Below are positions 10,541-21,105 of a DNA stretch of 64,000 bases, one piece after another; within the stretch, counting starts at the first letter, position 1, and the number at the start of each line of letters is the position of its first letter. The notes beneath the pieces were generated by a model that saw nothing but the letters and a program-made list of their open reading frames with translations, was not told where the DNA came from and made no database searches. Source of the stretch: Neopestalotiopsis rosae (Eukaryota > Ascomycota > Sordariomycetes > Amphisphaeriales > Sporocadaceae). Where the stretch lies: the NCBI GenBank assembly GCA_023078685.1, contig JALGAS010000001.1, forward strand, positions 5,208,001-5,272,000, read 5' to 3'. The translations under genes and the position numbers were made by a program.

Positions 10541-12100
10541 TTATTTGAACTGATCGGCATCCTCATTTTCATCACTTGGCGCCTTTCTTTTGCTAGTCGT
10601 GTGTTCACCTTTTTGTATAGCCTCGACCACCTTGGCGAGTCGTTCCACGCCCTCGACCAGATCCTCCTCGTCCTCCCACGAGAAGCACAGCCGAATATCC
10701 CTGTCCAGCCTGACTGCGTCCTCGTCGCCCTGCACCTCGAACAGGGCGCCGGCGCCGATCGCCAGGTTCTCCTCCCGGCAGCGGTCGCTCACGAGCTTGG
10801 TGCTGGGTCCGCCGGGGAAGTGTATCCAGATGAAGTAGCCGCCAAAGATGTCTTGCTGGCGCTCGGCGTCCTTGTCGGCGTCCTCGAGACTGTTGGCGCG
10901 GACCTCGGCGCCCAGGGGCACGAGGCGCTGCGCCACGGCGCCCATGATGCGGGCGTGCCGGCGCTGGTAGGCGGGCTTGAGGGCCTCCTCGATGTGGCGG
11001 GACAGGTCCCCGCTGGCCAGCAGGGACGACAGCACGGCGGCCGAGAACTGGCTGGGCGCGCCGCCGGAGCGCGTCGAGCCCGTCTGCGACACGCCCAGGG
11101 TAAAGTCGGGCGTCGCGTCCACCCAGCCCGTGCGCATGCCGGGCCCCACGAGCTTGGAGAAGCTCCCGTTGCTCACGGCGTGGCCAAAGTGCTGACCTGG
11201 CGGGTCGTGCCGGCTGCGGCCGAGCTGCGCGTCAATGTCCGCCAGCCGCGGCAGGATCGACGTGATGAGCCGGGACGGGTGGTGCTCGGCGCCGTGGGGG
11301 ACGACGACGACGTCGGAGTCGGAGCCGGAACCCGACTTGTCCTCGGGAGCAGGGATCAGCGGCCACTGCAGCATGTCGTAGACGTCGTCGGCAATGACCA
11401 GGGCGTCCCACTCGCGGGCCAGCTCGACGAGGCCGTGCCGCCGCGCCAGGCTCATGGTCTTGCCCGACGGGTTCGAGAAGGAGGGGACGCAGTAAAAGAT
11501 GTGGCGGTAGATCTTGCGGTAGGGCTTGGGGTCCTTGTACCGAGGGGCCCCCGTCAAGGAGTCTTTCTCGCCCTCCCTGCTGCGACCACTTGCGGCCGCC
11601 TCCTCGAGCTTTGCGATTTCTCTAGCCAAGAACTCGAGATCGATGCCCTCATTGTCCTCGGGCACGGCGCGCAGCCGGCTGTTGAACCCAGAGTCCCGGA
11701 AGATGGGACAGGCGAGAAAGTAGCACGGCGCCACCATCCACACGGCCTGCGTGTAGCTCGGGTCCGTGTAGCTCTGGAGGATACACGCCACGCTCTGCGA
11801 CGCACCGCCCGTGACAGCAATCCGGTCGGCGGTCTCGTCCGTACCGTAAAACTCGGAAAGCCACGCCGCCAGCTGCTCCCTCAACGGCTGGTAGCCCGGG
11901 TCTGCTCCATACTGGAGAGCCGGAGTGAATATGTCTGGGTCCGAGAGGACCGACGCCGACGCCTTTTTCAGGGCCTCGGCTGGAAGTAGAGACGGGGCAG
12001 GCCAGCCGCGGAGGAGATTGATGGGTTTCAATGCCGAGTTTGAACTGTCCAGATGCGAGGCGTTGGCCGGCGGCCTACTTCCTGACTGAGTCGTGGCCAT
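10541..12100 (-). CDS. PLP-dependent class I/II aminotransferase (YER152C/Aro8-like)
   Basis: Single exon. The start is taken at MATTQSGSRPP (12100), giving 519 aa; the open frame runs further upstream but looks non-coding. Fold-type I landmarks are INLLRGWPAP, LQYGADPGYQPLREQLA, TGGASQSVACI (phosphate cup), PSFSNPSGKTM, ALVIADDVYDMLQWP (PLP-ring Asp and Tyr), SNGSFSKLVGPGMRTGW (Schiff-base Lys and carboxylate-binding Arg) and a C-terminal RLCFSWE. This matches fungal aminotransferases related to yeast YER152C and the 2-aminoadipate/aromatic group. The amino-donor specificity cannot be read. Two low-complexity acidic/Ser inserts (EDKSGSGSDSD; SLEDADKDAERQ) are probably surface loops. The Lys-rich C-terminus has no clear targeting role. 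Confidence 0.9.
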   Translation of the reverse strand: MATTQSGSRPPANASHLDSSNSALKPINLLRGWPAPSLLPAEALKKASASVLSDPDIFTPALQYGADPGYQPLREQLAAWLSEFYGTDETADRIAVTGGASQSVACILQSYTDPSYTQAVWMVAPCYFLACPIFRDSGFNSRLRAVPEDNEGIDLEFLAREIAKLEEAAASGRSREGEKDSLTGAPRYKDPKPYRKIYRHIFYCVPSFSNPSGKTMSLARRHGLVELAREWDALVIADDVYDMLQWPLIPAPEDKSGSGSDSDVVVVPHGAEHHPSRLITSILPRLADIDAQLGRSRHDPPGQHFGHAVSNGSFSKLVGPGMRTGWVDATPDFTLGVSQTGSTRSGGAPSQFSAAVLSSLLASGDLSRHIEEALKPAYQRRHARIMGAVAQRLVPLGAEVRANSLEDADKDAERQQDIFGGYFIWIHFPGGPSTKLVSDRCREENLAIGAGALFEVQGDEDAVRLDRDIRLCFSWEDEEDLVEGVERLAKVVEAIQKGEHTTSKRKAPSDENEDADQFK

Positions 12101-12702
12101 ATTGCGCTTTTGTACTATTAACGACAGCAGCCGAGGATGTGAGAATGAATTGAATAGTGCAGAAGAGGTCTTATTGGCTCTCAAGTACTTGATCATTTCC
12201 CCATTGAAATAGCCGTGACTAACAACGATATACTCTTTATCAGTCTTCTGCAACGCTTTTCCTAGTACGGCCTTTTGTTCTGTGTTCCGATATCGTTCAG
12301 GTAAATGATGCTTGAATAAGAGGGGTCCCGTCCAGCAAGTGGAGAAGATGTCATTCAACATCCCACGTGGAATTTATAGTTGAACTCAAAATCATGACAT
12401 GCAGATAGGAAGACAAAAGTAATAATACAGAATTGAGATTTTTGAGGGGTATCTATTCATTCCTGATATGCCATCAAGCCGAAAACAACAAACGCCAAAC
12501 TAATTTTTCCTGCTTTCCCAGCTGGCCAGAAAGGTTGACTTCTCTGCACCAATGTAACTCACCCATGGTGGCGGGCTTCCCTAATGCTTCTTGGTACGCT
12601 TCATGGTTCGCCCCTTGGCTCGCTTCTTGACATTTTTCTCGTTCTTGTCTGTCATGGCTCCCCTTAGGACCACCAAGCTGCTCTCTCAAGGTTTCTTTTC
12701 TT
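12101..12702. other. Intergenic region between aminotransferase and ESA1
   Basis: 602 bp holding the promoter of the minus-strand aminotransferase and the 3' UTR of ESA1. Small open frames here are shadows. A CACGTG-containing stretch (cccacgtgg) lies at about 12362-12370. Confidence 0.5.
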
Positions 12703-14199
12703 CTACCAACCCCAAGTTCTGTTGGCAGCCGTAAAAATGGGAGGTTTCCACTGAATACGCTCCGGATCAATCAGATGTTTCTGCTTGAGCTTCGCCTTTT
12801 CTCTCTGTTCTATCATTCTCTGTGGAATGACCAACTTGTGCTCTCCCTTGTGATAGACCTGCATCTTCAATGCTTGCAGAGTATGCTCAACATCCATGGT
12901 TGTCATGCACAGCGATTGTGATATCGATTCAATGCTGACCTTTTCGTCACGTTCATTGCTGTCCATTAACAAGTCCAATATGTTCTCGGACCAATACTGC
13001 CGATAACTCAACAGACCCAAATCTGAAAGTGGCTTCTCCGGAGAGCCTGGCTTACCCTCAATCTTTGAGAGCTCATAAGAAAATTGGATCAGCAGTCGTC
13101 CGAATCCTTTTCTCTGGTATTGAGGCAGAGTCAAGATACAAGCAACGTTGTAACCCTCTGCGCACTCTTTCTCTTTGGAGAAGTAGCCGACAAGATGATG
13201 CCCTTTTTCTGATTTTTGCGTCATTACGTAGAACAAGAAGGGGTCCACGTCATAGTACAGCGTCTTGTGATCGAGAAACATCTTGGAGAGCAAGCACAGG
13301 TTTCGGCACCATGTACGTTGTCGCCGTCCGTCGATCTCAAAGAAGGAGACATAGTCGTCGCGATAGATTTCGTTTCCGGGGGGATGTTGCAGTGTGCACT
13401 TTGCCCTGTGCCGATGAAACGATTTTTGGTCGCCATAGTAGAGGAGACAGAACTCGCAAATGAAGATGACATCTTCTTGCGTGAAAGATTCTGGGTACGG
13501 CGAAAAGTACCAGGGGAAGATGTCGAAGCGACCGAATTGTACTTTGGAAATATTCCGTATTCTGGCAAGCTCGGTCGGGTTTTGAGTCATAGATCCACCC
13601 GTCCTTAGCTTTTCTATTTCGGCCTCACGACTGAACTCTTCCTCCTCCTTCTTGATACCAGGGGTGGCTTCGTCGTCATCCACATCCATGTCATCGCCGC
13701 CGGCTAGCGGTGTCTCGCCCGCCTTGACCTCGATATCTCTGGGCGTCGACGGCGCTTTCGATGTGCGCATCGAGTCGGCAAAGTCGGGATGGGGCGTAGT
13801 GACAGCCTCGGAGGCGACGCTCTGCTCCCTCTTGCCAGGTCGCTTTTGCGCCTTCTTGGAGACGGCATTTTTCTTGGTTCCGCCCGAGGGCGCCTTCTTG
13901 TTCTTTCCATCCTTTGGCTTGTCCTTGTCGGGGTTTGGCCACTCGACGTCCTGCTCGAAATCTATGCGCTTGACGGGAACCCACTCGTCGAGTCGCTTGT
14001 TGAAGTTGTCAAAGTTGCAGTAGAATTGGCGGCCGCTTTTTGTGTCCTTGATGCTCAAAATCTCGGCGCGCCGCGCTTGGCCGCCCTTCTCGACCCAGGC
14101 GATGCAACCCACTCGAATTGAATCGGGCGTCGCTTTGCTCTTTTGTCGCGGTCCATCGGATCCGACCTGAGCGTCGCCGTTCAGAGTGCCCGGACTCAT
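12703..14199 (-). CDS. ESA1: Histone acetyltransferase Esa1 (MYST family, NuA4 catalytic subunit)
   Basis: Single exon, 498 aa, starting at MSPGTLNGDAQ (14199). From the N-terminus: a Tudor-knot/chromo-barrel domain (about 25-90: RVGCIAWVEKGG, FYCNFDNFNKRLDEWV), a basic and acidic linker, then the MYST domain with a C2HC zinc finger (CEFCLLYYGDQKSFHRHRAKC spans Cys, Cys, His, Cys), the autoacetylated-Lys region LDHKTLYYDVDPF, the catalytic-Cys motif NVACILTLPQYQRKGFGRLL (acetyl-CoA loop) and the catalytic Glu in SPEKPLSDLG. Known members acetylate H4, H2A and H2A.Z within NuA4 and are essential in yeast. All key residues are present. It lies upstream-to-downstream of the RNase H2C gene on the same strand. 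Confidence 0.97.
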   Translation of the reverse strand: MSPGTLNGDAQVGSDGPRQKSKATPDSIRVGCIAWVEKGGQARRAEILSIKDTKSGRQFYCNFDNFNKRLDEWVPVKRIDFEQDVEWPNPDKDKPKDGKNKKAPSGGTKKNAVSKKAQKRPGKREQSVASEAVTTPHPDFADSMRTSKAPSTPRDIEVKAGETPLAGGDDMDVDDDEATPGIKKEEEEFSREAEIEKLRTGGSMTQNPTELARIRNISKVQFGRFDIFPWYFSPYPESFTQEDVIFICEFCLLYYGDQKSFHRHRAKCTLQHPPGNEIYRDDYVSFFEIDGRRQRTWCRNLCLLSKMFLDHKTLYYDVDPFLFYVMTQKSEKGHHLVGYFSKEKECAEGYNVACILTLPQYQRKGFGRLLIQFSYELSKIEGKPGSPEKPLSDLGLLSYRQYWSENILDLLMDSNERDEKVSIESISQSLCMTTMDVEHTLQALKMQVYHKGEHKLVIPQRMIEQREKAKLKQKHLIDPERIQWKPPIFTAANRTWGW

Positions 14200-14668
14200 G
14201 ATGAAAACCGTGTTTGTCTTGATGAAAATGTGATGATGAAAGTCCAAGAAAAAGATGATGAGAAAAGGTTTTGGAAATATGTACAGTTAGAGAGGAACAA
14301 TTGAGCTTTGGCGGGGCAAGGCTGGAGATTAGCGCATGCAGCCTTGGGAGGTGCGCTAATCGTAGAAGTTGTTACTGGGTTTAGTTACCTTGTAGTACCT
14401 GCAAGCATCTTCACGGCAGTTGATGGCGTTCTTCCAACACGTGAATCGCTCCATACTAATGCAGTATTTCTAAAATTCCTGGAGCTGCTGTTACTTAAGT
14501 CGGGCAAAAGATGCAAGAGAAATGTGTTTATTATACATCCATAACTATCTCCAGTCCATGAGAAACTCCAGGTTGAAAAGCAGGTGCACATCCAGACTAA
14601 TACGGTTCTCCCCAGAGCTGGACCACAACTCCTAAACGCCGATTCCATGCAAATTCATAACCGTAGTA
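14200..14668. other. ESA1 promoter / RNase H2C 3' flank
   Basis: 469 bp between two minus-strand genes. An A/G-rich tract (about 14225-14275) sits just upstream of the ESA1 start. No gene was seen. Confidence 0.5.
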
Positions 14669-15270
14669 CTAAAGGCAAGAATAACCATGCTGCCTTATTT
14701 CGAATCAGAGTATGAATGAAGCTATTTGATAGTTCAGAATAGTGTTCCCGGAATATATGAATGTAAAGTGAACAAACCTTTTCAGAAAAAGACACCCACT
14801 CCTCCATACTTCTAAGATATGGATCCGTCGCAGAGTCGGCAGTAGACTCGTGACCCCAAATGACCAAGTCATCAAAATCGGCTTTGCTGTTCAGGGGCGC
14901 AATCTCAATCGGATCTGCGAGCTCCTCGACCTCGTCCATCGTGTCTGATGGCTCGGGCTGCTCACGTTTCGTCTCCCCCTTCTCGACCACGGATCCGTAG
15001 TAGCCAGTGGGCAGCTGAACGGTCTTGCCATGCAGCTTGCGTCCCCTTATATAGGCGGTCTTGAGGTTATCTGTATGTTGACAGTCAACAATATGCTTCA
15101 GGGATTTGTCCAAGTCGTTTGACTAACTTACCTCCATTCTCAGTCGGGTTCCAGTACGTCTCAATCGAGTTGATGCTGCCATCGTGGTGCACGCGACACG
15201 GTAGCAGATTCACCTGCGCCTTCTTCGACTGAGAAGTGGCAGAAGAAACGGTCAGGATTGGCTGAGGCAT
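14669..15270 (-). CDS. RNH203: Ribonuclease H2 non-catalytic subunit C (Ylr154/RNH203-like)
   Basis: Exons 15270-15132, 15070-14778 and probably 14689-14669 give 150 aa. The first junction (NPTENG|DNLKTAYIRG) is exact. Subunit C motifs are VNLLPCRVHHDGSINSIETYW and RGRKLHGKTVQLPTGYYGSV, with a terminal WVSFSEK(V/H)-type helix. The protein supports the trimeric RNase H2 complex, which removes ribonucleotides and RNA:DNA hybrids from nuclear DNA; the active site is in subunit A. The last intron (GTTTGT at 14777, GGCAG at 14690) is my choice because family members end soon after the W...AE/K motif. Without it the frame stops at 14655 after an unlikely hydrophobic tail. Confidence 0.87.
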
Positions 15271-17519
15271 CTTTCCGAGTCCAAGTTGATGGTACGAGTT
15301 GGGTTAGAGGATCGGTATAATGACCGAGATCGGATCCTACTCAAGGTCGACGACGTACGCTGAGAGTCGCGTGGTTGATTCTGATGAGACGCGTTAAGTG
15401 CAGAGAGTTTGACGCGACAGCGTGCAGAATTATGCTGGTTCTAATTATAGCGCGACTGGTACCGCTGGTACGGAACTCGTCTTTCAGTGCACACCCACTT
15501 GAAATCTGGTGTGGCACATAAGGCCGGCCACCATACGCATGTTGAATGTAAGGTAATCGACACCACATATATTGAAGTGTGCATGCTGTAATATACTAGT
15601 TTTTATATATAAAATAGGTGATTTGTTCAACGAAGATGGATTAAGTCCGATCTTTACAGCTTGCACATTGCCATAACATCGAGCTTTACTCATGAGGCAT
15701 GAGGCATGTGTAATTGTTTAGGGCTTTTTCATTATTTCATTACGCAAATAGCAATTGTCCCATACATCGAATCCATGATTGGATATGACTGGAGATACCT
15801 AGCGCAGAAGGAGTGTCAAGCTATCGCCTTCAAGTATGCATCTATCAATTCATTCGAGCAGCGCACGCGAACGAATATATTGCATGCGCAGTGTTGATCC
15901 TGCTGGAAGGGTTGTGGATCGTGCAAGAGGGGACAGTCAACACGATGTAAAGGCATTCGACTATTCAGGCAATTCTTGTATTGCCGGCATTTTCCGTCCA
16001 GCTGTAGTGGAAATCCTCCATCGCCTTTGAAGATATCGGTCTTCGGTCTCGAAGATGCACCGGCAGTGGGTATTAGATAAGAGTCGGATTCAGCTAAGCT
16101 CGGGTCGTCAATAGTGTAGCGGTCATAGATTGTAAGATCTGCTCGGCAAAGGATTCTCGGCCGTCACAAAGTAACAATAGTCGGATCTCGACAACTTCAT
16201 CGCCTAAATTGCGATTGCGATGAAGCAAATTCTGAGAAGACTTCATAATAATTATAATCATAGAGCAGCGGTGTGCCAAAAGCGACTTTACATGCACGTA
16301 CTATGTATTCTTCGCACAGACAAATGCATGTTCAAGAAAGAAAGCAATTGCCATTTCTGCACTAAGGATTTGGCGTCACGATTCAGCCCAAATAAGTCAA
16401 GATCGTGAGCCAAGCGCCTTCGCGATGCTGCAGCTAACCTTGCGCCCTGCCTGATCGTGGGTTACACGATACATCTCGGTTTATACGATTAGTATTTCTC
16501 TCGAGTCGTGCCCATCTTATGTGCCCTCAATAGGGCTTCGGCCGAAAGCTAGAGCATTATCTTCTTACCATATACATGTTTTCTTTGAACCATACTATGG
16601 ATCTGTTACCGGCATAATAGACCCCAAAAGTGTTACCAGACTTGGACCATCGCTGGCTCACTCAAATGTGGGATTGACTAGTCACAAGAGGCTCAAGCGG
16701 GCGCCATTGTATCGCACTCACGCAAGATACGATCCCTGCGCCCCAGCATCTGGCGCTCAAAGAGTATCGATCGCTGAGCCTGTGACAAGAAGCTTGTCTT
16801 GTTTCGAAACAGGAAGATGGGCGGCCCTTTGCCCATCCGTTCTCAGTATCCATGTCCGACGCTGCCGGGGGGTCTCCACTTTGGCTCAAGGTACCCAAAA
16901 CCCTTGATGAATCAACGATCCCGCAAGCACGTCTACGATGCGCCCGTCACCTCGATGGCCGGTAACAGACATGGATGCCCATCTGTGCGCATGGTTGCAG
17001 GCAAGCAACATCTATGTCCCTTTTACTCTCTTCTTTTGCAATCAAGTCCATGATCTGCGATCCCGGACGCGGGGCTAAGTTGAGCAGACAGGGCATGCTG
17101 GTAAAGCTGGTGGCTTGAACTCTGTTTTTAAAGTAATTGTAGTCCTCGTCGGTTTGCACATTCAAGTTGTGACCTGTCTCGCCTGTAGTGCTCTAACAGA
17201 TTTCCCTCCACCATCTCAACCCATTTGAGCTGTATCGTGCGTATACGTTGAGACACGATTGCTAGGACTTGAGCACTTGAGAACGCCACCCTGCGCTTAC
17301 TTACCACAGCTGAAAGGTCGCAACCACTTGTTCAGTCTGAAAGTGCCGCTGTTCTTCTCATTGTCGACTTGGGTTGTTGAGTTCAGCCCTCAGACTTTTA
17401 TCCTCTTTTTCTTTTCTCGTAATCTCATTGCTCATTCAGCAACGAATACAGCCTTTTGCTGTTATTGAGACTCAGAATCTTTGTGTACTCTGTAGTCGAC
17501 CATATACCGAGTTACAATC
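15271..17519. other. 2.25-kb region without recognised gene
   Basis: Divergent spacer between the RNase H2C and cyclopropane synthase genes. It holds an AT-rich block (ttttatatataaaata, about 15600-15615). The last 200 bp before 17519 are T/C-rich, as expected of a leader. Open frames here are short and lack family motifs. No repeat or RNA gene was recognised. Confidence 0.45.
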
Positions 17520-19120
17520 ATGGCACCATCGTTACCGACATTTGTGGTTCGGCCATTTACACGCTGCGCGGATATTGCGCGAGGCACTCTCGGCAGCCTG
17601 ACGTGGGAGCCTGCGCTGGCCGTGGCCAAGCCAGCAATTGACTCGGTCTTTTCCAAGATTGAGATTGGAACGCTGTTGCTTGTGGATAAGCCAGCCGGTA
17701 CGCGACAGTACTATGGCCAGAAACTCAGCTCAAAGACGACCGAGCTGAATGGTGCTGCCGAGAGGAGGGCCGACAGTATCCCTCGGGTAGAGATTGTGGT
17801 GAACAGTGACGCCTTCTGGATGCGCCTCTTCTTGTTCGCCGACATGGGGTTCGCCGAGTCGTATATGCTAGGAGAGTTTGAATGTGCCGATTTAACAGCA
17901 TTCTTCAAGGTCCGTGAAGAATAATAATTCCTCGCGAATTTATCGTCGATGAAACTAACCAGTCAGCACAGCTGTTCATCTTGAATAGAGATCAAATGAG
18001 CAATGGAACAACGCTGTTCTCCGCGCTATCTGGGGCCATTACTAGCATCGCGCGCAACACGAATACCTTGTCCAATGCACTCCTCAACATTCAGGCGCAC
18101 TACGATATCAGCAATGACATGTTTGCAGCTTTCCTGTCGGATGACATGACATATTCGTGTCCAATCTGGAAGCCAAGAGGAGTGGCACCCAACGAGACCC
18201 TGGAGGAGGCTCAGGCGACAAAATTGCAGCGATTCATCGACGGTACTAGAATCAAGGGCTCTGACCACGTCCTCGAAATTGGAACGGGTTGGGGCTCATT
18301 TGCAATTGCAGCAGTCCGACAGACGGGCTGCCGCGTCACGAGCCTCACCTTGTCAAAGGAACAGAAGCAGCTGGCAGAAGAGCGCATCAGAGAGGCTGGG
18401 TTTGCCGACAAGATTCAAGTCAAGCTGATGGACTACCGAAACCTCCCAATCCCAGACAAGCCTTATGACAAGATTGTCTCGATTGAAATGCTGGAGGCAG
18501 TGGGCAAAGAGTTCCTCGCGACATACTTTTCGCATATTGACCGATTACTGAAGAAGGATGGTGGTATCGCTGCTTTTCAATGCATCACCATGCCAGAGGG
18601 AAGATATGAGGCCTACTCAAAAAGTGAAGAGTGAGTCAATGTGAGGCAACTCTAGGTGTGTTTGTTACTGACTTAATATGCAGTTTTATCAACAAGCACA
18701 TTTTCCCCGGCGGTCATCTGCCCAACATCACTCAGCTGCTGAATCACATCAGCACCGAGTCGAAAGGAACGTTGATTGTTGAAAAAGTCGAGAATATCGG
18801 CGGTCACTATGCAAAGGCCTTGAGACTTTGGAAAGAAAAGTTTCTGGAGAACTTTGAGTCCCAGATTAGGCCAGCATTGAAGCTGGAGCACCCGGACATG
18901 AGTCAGGACGAGATTGACGTGTTCAGGAGAAAATGGGAGGTAAGCGGTCCACGCCCACTCATGATGCTTGTCTGTATTTCTCGAGGTTGATTCGCTGACA
19001 TGATCTCAGTATTACTTCACATACTGCGAGGCCGGATTCGTCACAAAAACATTGGGTGATGTAATCATCACAGTTGGTCGTGAAGGTGCATTGGAGCTCA
19101 TGGAAGATGTACCGGTATGA
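17520..19120 (+). CDS. Cyclopropane-fatty-acyl-phospholipid synthase family methyltransferase
   Basis: Four exons, 17520-17909, 17972-18630, 18684-18939 and 19010-19120, give 471 aa; all junctions keep the frame (FFK|LFILN, SED|FINKH, KWE|YYFTYCEAGF). The core has the SAM-binding motif VLEIGTGWGSFA, the acidic VSIEMLEAVGKE segment, INKHIFPGGHLPN and the typical C-terminal YYFTYCEAGF. The N-terminal region (NSDAFWMRLFLFADMGFAESYMLGEF) matches the helical cap of CFA synthases. Known enzymes add a methylene bridge across the double bond of unsaturated phospholipid acyl chains using SAM; fungal members are also discussed in lipid methylation. The substrate here is uncertain. No strong signal peptide or TM segment is seen, so a peripheral membrane or lipid-droplet location is possible. 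Confidence 0.92.
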
Positions 19121-19839
19121 AAGAGCCATCTGCGATCTTAGTGCATGCGCGGATACCGACAACAGCAATGGGTGGCACAGGGACCGGGAGATATGATGCA
19201 AGCCAACGGTGATCACTTGGGGCTTATATATACTGTTCAATCATTGTGTATATAGCAGATGGCATCGTCTCTGTGATGAGTCTGTGTCATACAATTAGAG
19301 CAGGCCCCTATTTTCGAATGATACCCTCTCTTCTACATACAAGCTAGAGTTTATGTCATGGCATACATAAACCCCTCCCTCCAACCAAGTGCCAATCCGC
19401 CAGCTTTATGCAACTTCTCAAGCAGCGACCCCACCTCGAAACCCAGCCCACTACCCCTCAATCAGATGTGCAATGCATGCATGCATGGACTCCAGCGTGG
19501 AAACATCGATAGTGGGACGCGCAAGATGGGACACGATTGCGCTCCATCCATTTCAGCAAAGCTGCCCTGCCTCGCCTGCCCTCCAATGCTGCTCTAGACT
19601 AAAGATACCCCCTAAATGGCCTACATTAGATACAGTAGTACGTTGGTAGATACATTGATGATATTGATTGACCGCTCATTTCTGGAGACAAAGCTGGCTC
19701 GTGTCGACGATCGGCTACTTCATTGCGTGCAATTGTGCATTCCTGTAATTCTATCCATTCAGTTGAGGGTCGCCACGTGTTATCCGGTCTGAAATCGACT
19801 TGTTTATAAGTCACTCTAGCTAAGGGTCGCCTGTATCCA
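19121..19839. other. Intergenic spacer upstream of GLTP gene
   Basis: Holds the 3' flank of the synthase gene and the distal promoter of the GLTP gene. A short purine/pyrimidine repeat (gcatgcatgcatg) lies at about 19476-19488. No gene was seen. Confidence 0.45.
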
Positions 19840-19976
19840 TATCCTCCTCCTCCACCTCCAGCTTCAAGTACCATCTCTCCGTCCGACTCAGCTTGTTCCC
19901 AACTCTCCCTTCTCCTCCACTTACACAAACCAACAACCCACCACATCTCAACATCACCACCACCACCAACAACAAC
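19840..19976 (+). promoter_or_regulatory. CT-rich then CA-rich leader of the GLTP gene
   Basis: A pyrimidine-rich tract (tcctcctcctccacctcc) is followed by ACC/AAC-rich sequence (caccaccaccaac) that runs straight into the ATG at 19977. Such CT boxes and unstructured CA-rich leaders are usual before well-expressed fungal genes. The transcription start itself cannot be placed from sequence. Confidence 0.5.
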
Positions 19977-20675
19977 ATGTCTGCCCCTGCTTTCCCTCCC
20001 GGTGGTACTCTGCTCGACACCTTCAAGGAGTCGTTCGTCAACGTCCCTGTCGACGCCGAGAAGGACAATGCCGTTGCCACCACCCAGTTCCTCGATGCCG
20101 CCGAGTCCCTGACCACCATCTTCGACGCCCTTGGCTCCGTAGCCTTTTCTCCCGTCAAGAACGATCTTCTTGGCAACATCAAGAAGCTGAGGGAGCGCCA
20201 GGCCGCTGCCCCCGCCGAGTCCGAGACTGTCCAGGCTCTTTGCCTGAACGAGCTCAAGACCAAGAAGCACGTTGCTACTGAGGGTCTGGTGTGGTTGGTG
20301 CGGTAAGACTTTCTCTACTCCCAAGTCCTATCTGCGTTGCTACGGAGGACATGAAACTAATCCAATCTCTCTTACACCAGTGGCCTCGACTTCACCTGCA
20401 TTGCCCTCTCCTCCAACGTCAACAGCGAGAAGGAGGAGCTCTCCGACTCGTTCCGCAACGCCTACGGCTCGACCCTCAAGCCCCACCACAGCTTCCTGGT
20501 GAAGCCCGTCTTCAGCGCCGCCATGAGCGCATGCCCTTACCGCAAGGTCTTCTACGAGAAGCTGGGCTCCGACCCCGAGAAGGTCCAGGCCGAGCTCCGA
20601 CCCTACCTCAAGAGCCTCGAGCACATTGTTGCTATCCTCAAGGGTTTCCTTGACCGCAAGGAGGCCAAGTGGTAA
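19977..20675 (+). CDS. het-c2: Glycolipid transfer protein, HET-C2 type
   Basis: Two exons, 19977-20302 and 20381-20675, give 206 aa; the junction GLVWLVR|GLDFT keeps the frame. It matches the GLTP fold along its whole length. The headgroup recognition residues are visible: Asp63, Asn67 and Lys70 in KNDLLGNIKK, Trp106 in GLVWLVRGL, and the His in KPHHSFLVKP (144/145). GLTPs carry glycosphingolipids between membranes. The Podospora anserina orthologue HET-C2 is also an allorecognition determinant, whose alleles are incompatible with certain het-d and het-e NWD2 proteins. The start at MSAPAFPPGG sits directly after an ACA-rich leader. Whether this copy is polymorphic or acts in incompatibility cannot be judged from one genome. 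Confidence 0.95.
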
Positions 20676-21105
20676 AGCACACATTACGTGCTAGTGCCGG
20701 CAATAGAACAACAAAATAAAAAGAAAGAAATATACACAGTCAGTAGTATATGGGACGCTTAAAGCTAGATAAGAGCTGGCGATCTCGGCAGGCCCACAAG
20801 AGGATACTGCCTGCGGCGGATTTCACTGCCTTGAAGAAGCTGCACTTTGACTAAGTAAAATCTGAACAGTCAAGTCAATTTGCTATATACATACTATCGA
20901 CCGATAAACAGTCTCAGGCGCATTAATTTGTGCTGGGCGATCAATGAAAGATATTTCCGCCGCCAGTCTCTATACATACTTTGATACATTACATTGATTA
21001 ATACGTCGCAGTTTTGCGAGTGGGGGATAAGGGGTTGTCTTTCTTTCTGTCTTTCGTTCGTGATGCGAGGAATTTCACTTGCTTGATGCGTAGTCGTCAA
21101 ATGCT
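20676..21105. other. Convergent intergenic spacer
   Basis: 430 bp between the convergent GLTP and multicopper oxidase genes. It shows an A-rich stretch after the GLTP stop (aacaaaataaaaagaaagaaa) consistent with a 3' UTR. Nothing else was seen. Confidence 0.5.

Noticed and set aside
10448..11989. 513-aa plus-strand open frame
   Set aside because: Long because of GC-rich codons of the aminotransferase on the other strand; no domain, Val/Arg/Gly-rich.
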